Made by a program: the position numbers and the translations under genes | Notes under the pieces: model-generated | What the model saw: only the letters and a program-made list of their open reading frames with translations | The model's database searches: none | What the model was told of the DNA's origin: nothing | Origin: Gemmatimonadota bacterium | Lineage (GTDB): Bacteria > Gemmatimonadota > Gemmatimonadetes > Gemmatimonadales > GWC2-71-9 | Assembly (NCBI GenBank): GCA_003221985.1 | Contig: QHUQ01000206.1 | Location: 1-7,995 of the forward strand | Length of the DNA: 7,995 nucleotides | Reading direction: 5' to 3' | Shown: piece by piece, positions 1 through 6,183 of the stretch | Position numbering within the stretch: position 1 is the stretch's first letter | Layout of the letters: each line of letters begins with the position of its first letter

Positions 1-510
1 CGACGTCGATCCCCCGCCCGAGTATTTCGAGCCGAACATCAGGCCGCCGCTCAACGCCATGCGGACGCCAGGCCCCAACAGGTACGCCATCTGCGCGCCG
101 GCCGTCACGGCCCCGACCGACTGCGCTTCGAATTCCGGATCCGCCTTGCGGTTCATGAAGCCGAGCTCACCGCTCACCGGCCCGGTGATGTAATACCGCA
201 GCCGCACGTCCACTTCCGATGCGTCGAACTCTTTCGTCGCCGTGCCATCGTTGCTGGGCTTGTACTTCAGCTTCGAGAGCACGACGTCGGCCGAGAACTT
301 CTTCCACTGGAGCGTGGCGCTGCCGGCGATGCCGGAGCCGCGATAGTGCAGGTCGGCGGACACCTCGCGATAATCACCGAAAGCGATTTGAGGGCCGATA
401 CTGAAATGCTGGGCGGAAAGTTGGAATGTTGGAATGTTGGAAAGACACAGCACAGCCGTGGCCACCGTCCAACCTTCCAACCGTCGAACCTTCCAACGTT
501 CCGCTCTCAT
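1..510 (-). CDS. Probable outer-membrane beta-barrel protein (3' end outside window)
   Basis: The frame reads from ATG at 510 to the window edge without a stop, giving 170 residues of an incomplete protein. The N-terminus looks like a signal peptide: an Arg/Lys-rich n-region (residues 1-13), a short hydrophobic core (about 14-23, VATAVLCL) and a likely cleavage site LSA|Q at 31-34. After it come alternating short strands rich in Tyr, Gly and aromatic residues (FSIGPQIAFG, VDVRLRYYITG, GVRMALSGGLMFG), as in small transmembrane beta-barrels. I do not recognise a specific family. The ATG overlaps the stop of the upstream TPR gene as ATGA and has a strong Shine-Dalgarno four bases upstream, so this start is well supported. 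The signal peptide codons lie inside an inverted octamer array (415-502). The protein probably sits in the outer membrane as the last visible product of the kinase operon. The barrel assignment rests on composition and strand pattern only. Confidence 0.72.
   Translation of the reverse strand, partial: MRAERWKVRRLEGWTVATAVLCLSNIPTFQLSAQHFSIGPQIAFGDYREVSADLHYRGSGIAGSATLQWKKFSADVVLSKLKYKPSNDGTATKEFDASEVDVRLRYYITGPVSGELGFMNRKADPEFEAQSVGAVTAGAQMAYLLGPGVRMALSGGLMFGSKYSGGGSTS
415..502. repeat. Inverted array of 8-bp repeats inside the barrel gene's signal-peptide codons
   Basis: On the plus strand the left arm (415-444) is GGAAAGTT, GGAATGTT, GGAATGTT, GGAAAG. The right arm (469-502) reads CCAACCTT, CCAACCGT, CGAACCTT, CCAACGTT, CC, which is the complementary octamer in the opposite orientation. 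About 24 bases separate the arms (445-468). By hand about 24 of 30 arm positions can pair, so the mRNA could fold a long imperfect hairpin starting roughly eight bases after the barrel gene's ATG. The arms are AT-richer than the surrounding DNA. The element is wholly coding: the arms encode the n-region and c-region of the signal peptide and the loop encodes much of the hydrophobic core. It has no T-tract and lies at the start of a gene, so it does not look like a terminator. I infer a dispersed REP-like repeat that invaded the gene or was recruited by it. Confidence 0.85.
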
Positions 511-1538
511 CGCCCACCTCCAGGCCGCGCCAACGGCACCACGCTCAGCGCCACCTGTTGGCGGCGGCGCGTATTCTCCTGCGCAATCTCCGTGTTGCGG
601 CGGGAGATCTGCTCGCGCAGCAGTTGGTTATAGAGAACGTTGCCGCGGGCCGCCTGCGGCGCCGGCTTGCGCAGCGTCATGATGAATCCCGCGAGTATCA
701 CGCCGCCACCGATCATGCTTCCTTCCCGTAACGACGTCTTTCCGAGATCGCCGCTGGAAAAGGCGGACGTTCCTGCCAGTGCGATACCGGTGTAGACGAG
801 CGCCAGCCCCATGGGCTTCCAGCTCTTGGGCGGCACCTCCGTCTCCGGCAGATAGGTGTAGCCCGGCAGGCTGGTGAGGTGCGGCAGGGTATCGACCGCG
901 CCATGGGTGATGCGGATCGCCTGCGACGTCGAAAAGTTGTTCTGTCCCACCGTCGCTTCCACGACGATGTTGTAGTCGCCGGCCGCGACCGGATCGCCGC
1001 TCGCCAGCCGCGCGGGCCAGCGAATGTTCACCTGCCCGCTCGCCACGGTCGAATCGATCCTGAGCGAGGTTTGCGGACCGAGGACACGCGTGACGACACG
1101 GGCGGGCTGCGTCACGGTGTAGCGCACCGCGACCACGCCTTGCCCACCAACGAACGAGACACTGTCGACGTGCAGCTGCCGGATGACCAGCACCTGGGTG
1201 AGGGCGACCTGGAACGCGCTCAGCGCCTTCGGCGACGTGCGGGTCGGATCGAGGTCGCGCTCCGGCTCGAGCAGGATCACCTGCTTGAACGCGTCGACCG
1301 CTCGCAGGATCGAATCCATGCCGCTGTAGGTGAAGCCGAGCAGCTCGTACGCCCGCGCCCGCTCGTAACCGGTGAGTCGCTCGCGCAGCGCCGCCTGCCC
1401 CGCGCTCAAGGCCTGGCGAAAATCGAGATTGTTCAATGCCTGCTGCGCGCGTCGCAGCGTGGCGTTCTGAACCGTCTGTGCCGCGCTGAGAGCCGGCAGG
1501 AACGCCAACGCAAGGACGAGCAGCACGCGGACGCGCAT
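507..1538 (-). CDS. Secreted TPR protein with beta domain and two C-terminal hydrophobic segments
   Basis: The product is 343 residues. A clear signal peptide (residues 1-20, hydrophobic core LLVLALAFLPAL, site SAA|Q) is followed by TPR-like helices (about 22-92). These end in an EPERDLDPTRTSPKAL stretch (from 91) that resembles the end of TPR units in PEGA-type envelope proteins. Residues about 120-225 are beta-rich and Ig-like (VAVRYTV, YNIVVEATV). Two hydrophobic segments lie at 244-259 and 273-289. The last 50 residues are basic and helical, with EQISRRNTEIAQENTRRRQQ. The frame is open upstream to a GTG at 1640, but that extension overlaps the kinase gene and lacks a signal. ATG 1538 has AAGGA seven bases upstream and starts four bases after the kinase stop. 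No enzyme motif is visible. A periplasmic partner or scaffold for the neighbouring kinase is a reasonable inference. I do not recognise a named family. Confidence 0.85.
   Translation of the reverse strand: MRVRVLLVLALAFLPALSAAQTVQNATLRRAQQALNNLDFRQALSAGQAALRERLTGYERARAYELLGFTYSGMDSILRAVDAFKQVILLEPERDLDPTRTSPKALSAFQVALTQVLVIRQLHVDSVSFVGGQGVVAVRYTVTQPARVVTRVLGPQTSLRIDSTVASGQVNIRWPARLASGDPVAAGDYNIVVEATVGQNNFSTSQAIRITHGAVDTLPHLTSLPGYTYLPETEVPPKSWKPMGLALVYTGIALAGTSAFSSGDLGKTSLREGSMIGGGVILAGFIMTLRKPAPQAARGNVLYNQLLREQISRRNTEIAQENTRRRQQVALSVVPLARPGGGR
515..521 (-). promoter_or_regulatory. Ribosome binding site of the barrel gene
   Basis: The minus strand reads GGAGGTG, a seven-base match to the Shine-Dalgarno consensus, four bases before the ATG at 510. 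It lies inside the last codons of the TPR gene. Together with the ATGA stop-start overlap it fixes the barrel start and points to coupled translation. It also shows that the octamer hairpin lies just downstream of the site rather than covering it. Confidence 0.8.
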
Positions 1539-1542
1539 CAGA

Positions 1543-3093
1543 TCATCCTTCCGGATCGAGCACCCAGTTTTTGCGGACGGGCCCGTTGGGCGGGACATCC
1601 ACGGTCTCGCTGCGTGTCTTGTAACCGGCGCGCTCCACACGAATCGAGTGACGCCCCGGGGTCACCGTAAACTCGACGACCGGCGTCGGCCCCACATCGC
1701 GGCCGTCGATGAATACCTCGCCGGGAGGAATCGAATTCACCGTGATGAAGCCCTGTTCCGCCGCGGCTGGAGGAGCAGGTGGGGGACGCCTCGCGGGTGG
1801 TGGTGGCGGTGGCTGCGTTACAACGCGTTGCGTTTCACCTGGGACCACAGCTGCCGAGGCCGGGGGTGGCGAAGGAGCTGCGCTCTTCTTGCCCAGAGTC
1901 AGATAGCCACCGACGCCCGCCGCGACGACCACGATCGCGCCCACCAGGATGCCGACACCCGACCGCTTCTTCTTTGCCATGGGCATCTTCATCCCCGCGC
2001 GCGGGATCGGCGTCGTCGGTGCGCTGGTCACTTCCGTCGGTGCATCGGCCGAGGCGGTGCGCTGCGGCCGCTGCGGCGGCCGGCGCTGGCTCTTGCTCGC
2101 TCCAGCCTTCGGGGCAGTCACCGGCTGTTCGGGCCACACCGCGGTGGCGAAGTCTTCCATCGTGTCGAAGCGCTGGGCCGGCTCCTTGGAGAGCGCGCGG
2201 GAGATCGCTCGCGTCAGGAACTCGGGCGCATCGCCGCGCTTGGCGCGGGCGCTCGGGATCTCCTCGAAGATGTGCTTATAGAGGATTGTGTGGACCGAGT
2301 CGCCGGTATACGGCAGCTCGGCGGTCATCATGCGATACGCGACGACGCCGAGCGAGTATTGGTCGGCTCGGCCGTCGACGGTGGCGCCCTTGGCCTGCTC
2401 GGGCGCCATATAGTGCGGCGTTCCGATGATCATCCCCGTGCCGGTGAAGCCCGTCGCTGCCTGCAACGCCTTGGAGATGCCGAAGTCGGTCAGCATCACG
2501 CGGCCGTCATGGTCGAACATGATGTTGGCGGGCTTCACGTCGCGGTGCACGACGCCGCGTTGATGGGCGTGGCCGAGGGCGCAGGCCGCTTCCCACAACA
2601 CGCGCTGGATGTAATCGATGGTGAGCGGGGGGAGCGGCTTCTGATCGAGCACGTCCTCGAGCGACGTCCCCGCGATGTACTTCATGACGAAGTAGTTGAG
2701 CCCGCCTTCGCTCTCGACGCGGTAAATCGGGATGATGTTGGTGTGATCGAGCTTCGCCGACGTCTTCGCTTCCTGCTGGAAACGCTTGACGATGTGCTCG
2801 TCCATCGAGATGTCGGGCGGCAGGACCTTGATCGCGACTTCGCGCTCGAGCGTCAGGTCATGCGCCAGAAAAACGGCGCCCATGCCGCCTTTGCCGAGCA
2901 GGCGCTCGACTTTGTACTTCCCTTCGACCAGGCGCTGCAGCCGCACCATCAATGCTTCGGTGCCGCTTGTCCCTGCGCCGAGCGTGCCGCCTCCGGTCAC
3001 GTCCGCGCCGCAGGCGTAGCAGAACTTGCTGCCGTCCGGCAGTGGCGTGTGGCACTTGAGGCATTCCATCATGGATCCAGCGGCACCAGTCAT
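1543..3093 (-). CDS. Membrane Ser/Thr protein kinase, zinc ribbon + kinase + TM + PEGA
   Basis: The product is 516 residues and phosphorylates protein Ser/Thr at the cytoplasmic face of the membrane. Domains in order: a zinc ribbon with Cys 11, 14, 25 and 28 (CLKC, FCYACG); a complete Hanks-type kinase at about 60-320; a basic, Pro-rich linker; one transmembrane helix (about 379-400) preceded by KKKR; a Pro-rich spacer; and a PEGA domain (about 449-513). Key kinase residues are all present: GKGGMG loop (67-72), Lys89 in VAIK, Glu108, HRDVKPAN (183-190, catalytic Asp185), DFG (203-205) and APE (230-232). Thr214, 217 and 219 lie in the activation loop. The basic residues before the helix place the kinase inside and PEGA outside. 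PEGA domains are thought to bind cell-wall or surface ligands, so an envelope signal is plausible. The ATG at 3093 overlaps the upstream stop (ATGA) but lacks a Shine-Dalgarno; tandem ATGs at 3072 and 3069, just before the zinc ribbon, are alternatives. Confidence 0.96.
   Translation of the reverse strand: MTGAAGSMMECLKCHTPLPDGSKFCYACGADVTGGGTLGAGTSGTEALMVRLQRLVEGKYKVERLLGKGGMGAVFLAHDLTLEREVAIKVLPPDISMDEHIVKRFQQEAKTSAKLDHTNIIPIYRVESEGGLNYFVMKYIAGTSLEDVLDQKPLPPLTIDYIQRVLWEAACALGHAHQRGVVHRDVKPANIMFDHDGRVMLTDFGISKALQAATGFTGTGMIIGTPHYMAPEQAKGATVDGRADQYSLGVVAYRMMTAELPYTGDSVHTILYKHIFEEIPSARAKRGDAPEFLTRAISRALSKEPAQRFDTMEDFATAVWPEQPVTAPKAGASKSQRRPPQRPQRTASADAPTEVTSAPTTPIPRAGMKMPMAKKKRSGVGILVGAIVVVAAGVGGYLTLGKKSAAPSPPPASAAVVPGETQRVVTQPPPPPPARRPPPAPPAAAEQGFITVNSIPPGEVFIDGRDVGPTPVVEFTVTPGRHSIRVERAGYKTRSETVDVPPNGPVRKNWVLDPEG
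1546..1550 (-). promoter_or_regulatory. Ribosome binding site of the TPR gene
   Basis: The minus strand reads AAGGA (within CCGGAAGGA), seven bases before the ATG at 1538. It lies just before the kinase stop codon (1543-1545). It decides for the ATG at 1538 over the in-frame GTG at 1640, and suggests that ribosomes ending the kinase can reinitiate on the TPR gene. Confidence 0.7.
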
Positions 3094-4724
3094 GGGTGCA
3101 CAGCCGGGCCGGCGGCGCGAATCGACCAGAGCGCCTTCTTGGGCGAGCTGATCGGCGCAACGGGGAAGCCGGAGCAGCCGCTCGTGTTGATGCAGAGGTC
3201 GTACGCGACGGGTGCGCCGAGATAGTCGACCGCGACGAGGTAATAGTCGCCCTGCCCTAGCAACGCGGTGATCGATTCCGTCGAGCCTGTGTCGGTGGAG
3301 GCTGCCTTCTGGTCGAGCGTGCTGCTCGCGCCGCCATCTGGAACTGTCAACAAATAGAGGTCTACGTCACTGGATCCCGATGTGGCGGACCCTGGCAGCG
3401 CCGCGATTTTCGCGGTGACGAGCTGCCCGAAAGCACCCGTCACGCGAAAGCGGATCCAGTCGATGTCGTGGGCGTTGTCGATGGTGAGCGTGTCACGGAA
3501 CGCACCGGCGGGCAGCGTAACCGCCAACCCGCGGGCATCGGCGGCGTCGCAAAAATCGTCTTCCTCGTGCGCATCGCGGCCGACCCGCGGGTCGGCGATG
3601 TACCCCTCGAACACCGCGAGGCCGTACCGACCCGGTTGCGAGTACAAGGCCAGGGCGTGCAGCCGTCCAGCCGGCATCCCGCGCAGTGCGACCACTGTCG
3701 ATTCGGGCTGCACCTCGGCCGGCTCGAATGCCTCGCCTTTGCAGGCGTGTGACGCAGGTCCGATCGTCCAGGCACTAGCGCCGATGAAGTACTGGGCCGG
3801 TGTGCCGCCGCTACCCGGCACGGACACGAGCGAATCGGAGAGAAAGGTTGAAAACGTGCCTCGAACGTCGGGCGCGGTCAGAATGAGTGTGAGATCGCGC
3901 GGCGTCGTCTGGAAGAAACGATACCAATCGACCCCGAGCTCGTCACGCTTGAGCGGTTCGAAGGCGAGCGCGGGATTCAGGAATTTGATCTCGGGAACCG
4001 CGGGGAAGCGCGGCGGCGCCTCGAGATTGATGTTGCGCGGCGCGGTCTCGTTCGGCTCGAGCAAATCGAACGGCAGGATGTGCGTCGTATCGGGTGCGTT
4101 GCCGAACACACCGGGACCGATGAATGAGACAGGCGCGGAATGCGCCACCGGTGTCACCCAGAACGTTGCCGTCGAGAAGCCGGTGGAGTCGCGGGTGCGG
4201 GTGGCAATCAACCCGGGCAGCGGATAGTCGAACTGGGTCGTGTTATCGAGAAACGCGATGAAAATCGAATCGACGCCGACGCCATAGACCGTGATGGTGT
4301 CGCCAAAGCGCACCAGGCTGGGCCGGACACTGTCGATTTCCAGCGGCCTGGAGACGCGCAACGGCACGTAGGCCGTCTGGGATTTCTCGAATGCCACGGC
4401 GCGGGCGCTGACGGTGACGTTCCCCGACTTGATTCCCGTGACTTCGGCGCCGCCGAACCCCTCATTCTTGACGATTGCCAGTGAGTCCACGTCGACCGCC
4501 CATTGGAACACCGCATTCTTGATCTCGACCGAGTCCGCGCCCGCGCGTTGCCACAGGTACCCATGGAGGCCAAGCTTCTGCCCCGCCAGGACCACTTGCT
4601 TGCCTGAGTCCGGCTGGACGGTGACGAAGACATCGTTGCTTTTGTCGGTGGGAAACGCACAGGTAACGGCGGCGAGCGCCGCTGCGAGCGCGACCACAGG
4701 TATGGCTCGGTCTAACCTGCGCAT
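3090..4724 (-). CDS. Secreted multidomain protein: Ig-like, IPT-like and two PPC-like domains
   Basis: The product is 544 residues from the ATG at 4724; an in-frame TTG at 4733 would add three residues. An N-terminal signal is clear (hydrophobic 8-20). Cys22 (AAVTC) could be lipidated, but Thr at -1 makes the lipobox poor. Residues about 31-125 look like a bacterial Ig-like (Big) domain and about 127-200 like IPT/TIG (PLEIDSVRPSLVRFGDTITV). Then come two PPC-like beta-sandwiches, each with an acidic entry and a D-W-x-R-F signature: LEPNETA (222) with VDWYRF (265-270), and EEDDFCD (387) with IDWIRF (421-426) and DVDLYLL. Cys 328, 392, 511 and 517 may form disulfides. No catalytic motif is seen. 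The protein is probably exported and acts in binding or sensing at the envelope. It is the first gene after the only intergenic gap and overlaps the kinase start by four bases, so it is a candidate partner or ligand for the kinase. Confidence 0.88.
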   Translation of the reverse strand: MRRLDRAIPVVALAAALAAVTCAFPTDKSNDVFVTVQPDSGKQVVLAGQKLGLHGYLWQRAGADSVEIKNAVFQWAVDVDSLAIVKNEGFGGAEVTGIKSGNVTVSARAVAFEKSQTAYVPLRVSRPLEIDSVRPSLVRFGDTITVYGVGVDSIFIAFLDNTTQFDYPLPGLIATRTRDSTGFSTATFWVTPVAHSAPVSFIGPGVFGNAPDTTHILPFDLLEPNETAPRNINLEAPPRFPAVPEIKFLNPALAFEPLKRDELGVDWYRFFQTTPRDLTLILTAPDVRGTFSTFLSDSLVSVPGSGGTPAQYFIGASAWTIGPASHACKGEAFEPAEVQPESTVVALRGMPAGRLHALALYSQPGRYGLAVFEGYIADPRVGRDAHEEDDFCDAADARGLAVTLPAGAFRDTLTIDNAHDIDWIRFRVTGAFGQLVTAKIAALPGSATSGSSDVDLYLLTVPDGGASSTLDQKAASTDTGSTESITALLGQGDYYLVAVDYLGAPVAYDLCINTSGCSGFPVAPISSPKKALWSIRAAGPAVHP

Positions 4725-4756
4725 CCGGTCCAATCCGTGACTTGAGGGACGAACAT

Positions 4757-4785
4757 ACTATACGCGGGATGGTCGGGCCAGACAG
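4757..4785 (-). promoter_or_regulatory. Candidate promoter for the kinase operon
   Basis: The only real gap between genes (4725-4788, 64 bases) contains TATAGT on the minus strand at 4757-4762, five of six matches to TATAAT. Seventeen bases upstream is CTGTCT (4780-4785), a poor -35. Transcription would start about 25 bases before the ATG at 4724. The AT-rich patch stands out in GC-rich surroundings. I see no terminator hairpin for the DUF58 gene here, so readthrough from the upstream cluster remains possible. Sigma-factor preferences of this organism are unknown. Confidence 0.45.
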
Positions 4786-4788
4786 TGA

Positions 4789-6183
4789 CTACAGCGTGCC
4801 CCGGCGCTTCAAGTCGAGATATTTCACGACCACCGCCTGCGCCGCGCGCTCCGGTGTGACGTCGATCACCAGCACCCCCGCGCGCCGCATGTGTCCCAGC
4901 GCTTCCTCGCGCGCATGCAGCAGCTCCTCGGCGGCGGCCTTGCGAAAGGCATCGCGCGCCGTGGCGGGCCGCTGTGTGGCGGCGGCGTCGAGCTCGGAAT
5001 TGCGCAGCGTGACCGCGAGCGGCAGGTGACGCGGGCGTAACGTCGCGACGTTCGCCACGAGCGCATCCGATGCAAAGCGATCGATCACGTCGGTGAACAG
5101 CACCGTCAGCGCGCGCTTGCGGTTGCGCGCGGCGAGATACCGGAACGCCCCGGGATAATCGGGCTCGACGAGTTTGGGTTGCACCTCCGCCAGCACATCG
5201 AGCACGCGCCGCACGCCGCTGCGTCCCCGCTCCGGCGCGACGAAATGCTGGACGCCGTCGGCGAACGTCATGATGCCGACGTTGTCGTCGTGCTGCGCCG
5301 CGGCATAGGCCAACTCCAGCGCCGCCTGGACCGCGAAATCGAGCCGCGCCACGCCGGCCGCCACGTCGGCGGTCATGAGCCTTCCCGTATCGAGCACCAG
5401 CAGCACCTGTTGGCGCCGCTCGGCTTCGTACTGGCGCGTGATCACCTTCGCACGGCGTGCCGTCGCCTTCCAGTCGATGTGACGCAGGTCGTCGCCCGGC
5501 ACCCATTCGCGCAGCGACTCGAACAACCGTCCTTCTCCCAGCTGACGGATCTGCTTCGTCCCGACGTCGCGCCGCCGCAGCGCTTCTGCGACCGACGCAC
5601 GCAGCCGCACCGATACGAGCGGTGGATAGACGACCACGTCCCACGGCAGCGGCAGCCGAAAGCGATGCCGCCCCAGACCCAGGGGACCCAGACTATCGAG
5701 CACGAAGCCGCCGGTGCCGGCGCCCTCGCGCCCCCGCCGCAAGGGAACGACCGGCACCACCTCGCGGGTCGCCGCGCGGGGGGGAATGCGCACGGGCCGG
5801 GGTGGCTGCGACCCGCCGAGGATGTCGGGGCGCACCTCCCGCACGCGCAACCGCGCGCGGCGGCGTGACGGGTTGGTCCAGCGATAGGTGACCTCGCCGG
5901 TGTGCCCGACGGACAACGCGGGCAGCGGCTCGCGGGCAACGACGACCGTTTGCGCCAGCGTAGCATCGAGCCAAATCAGGACGACCAGGGCGATGTCGGC
6001 GACGAGCATGACATCGAGGCCCCACGACGTCCAGAATTGGGCGAGGCCGAACAGCGACAGCAGCCCGGCGATCAGCAGGGCGCGCGGCGTCCAGAGAATG
6101 CCGGCCACGGTGCCGAGCACGAGCCACAGCCCGAGGAAGGCGGCGATGACGGCGCCGACCGCGAGCACCGGCAGCAGGTTCAA
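4789..6183 (-). CDS. DUF58 family membrane protein (vWA-like), MoxR partner
   Basis: The product is 464 residues. The N-terminus carries hydrophobic segments at about 5-30, 36-51 and 56-72. A beta-rich region follows (about 80-190), then the hallmark DUF58 block: FESLREWVPGDDLRHIDWKATARR (221-244), with R-Y/E-x-E before the vWA-like strand VLLVLDTGRLM (260-270). Later elements fit the vWA fold (NVGIMTFADG, VLFTDVIDRF). In classical MIDAS sites the first motif is DxSxS; here it is D265-T-G-R-L, so both Ser positions are lost and metal binding may be altered. DUF58 proteins occur with MoxR ATPases and are thought to act with them at the membrane. The start is a TTG at 6183 forming TTGA with the MoxR stop, with GGAGG ten bases upstream. 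No better ATG lies before the first membrane segment. The length is normal for the family. Confidence 0.93.
   Translation of the reverse strand: MNLLPVLAVGAVIAAFLGLWLVLGTVAGILWTPRALLIAGLLSLFGLAQFWTSWGLDVMLVADIALVVLIWLDATLAQTVVVAREPLPALSVGHTGEVTYRWTNPSRRRARLRVREVRPDILGGSQPPRPVRIPPRAATREVVPVVPLRRGREGAGTGGFVLDSLGPLGLGRHRFRLPLPWDVVVYPPLVSVRLRASVAEALRRRDVGTKQIRQLGEGRLFESLREWVPGDDLRHIDWKATARRAKVITRQYEAERRQQVLLVLDTGRLMTADVAAGVARLDFAVQAALELAYAAAQHDDNVGIMTFADGVQHFVAPERGRSGVRRVLDVLAEVQPKLVEPDYPGAFRYLAARNRKRALTVLFTDVIDRFASDALVANVATLRPRHLPLAVTLRNSELDAAATQRPATARDAFRKAAAEELLHAREEALGHMRRAGVLVIDVTPERAAQAVVVKYLDLKRRGTL

Noticed and set aside
415..502. Inverted octamer array as a terminator or CRISPR
   Set aside because: There is no T-tract and it lies at the start of a coding frame, which argues against a terminator. 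Repeats of 8 bp without unique spacers and in two orientations are not a CRISPR array.
346..731. Short plus-strand open frames crossing the octamer array (NLPTFQPSN-like peptides)
   Set aside because: They merely translate the repeat on the wrong strand and have no RBS or domain; the minus-strand frame has a strong RBS and export signal.
1539..1640. N-terminal extension of the TPR protein from GTG 1640
   Set aside because: It overlaps the kinase PEGA codons, has no export signal at its front, and would bury a good signal peptide and RBS at 1538.
879..1670. Plus-strand open frame of 263 codons opposite the TPR gene
   Set aside because: It is Arg-rich with no recognisable domain and lies wholly antisense to a gene with signal peptide, RBS and TPR helices.
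1648..3225. Long plus-strand open frame (525 codons) opposite the kinase
   Set aside because: It is antisense to a kinase with every catalytic motif intact. Its translation is rich in Arg, His and Asp with no domain signal, as expected from the reverse of GC-biased codons.
3382..4227. Plus-strand open frame of 281 codons opposite the PPC-protein gene
   Set aside because: Low-information composition; the minus-strand frame has clear PPC-like motifs and a signal peptide.
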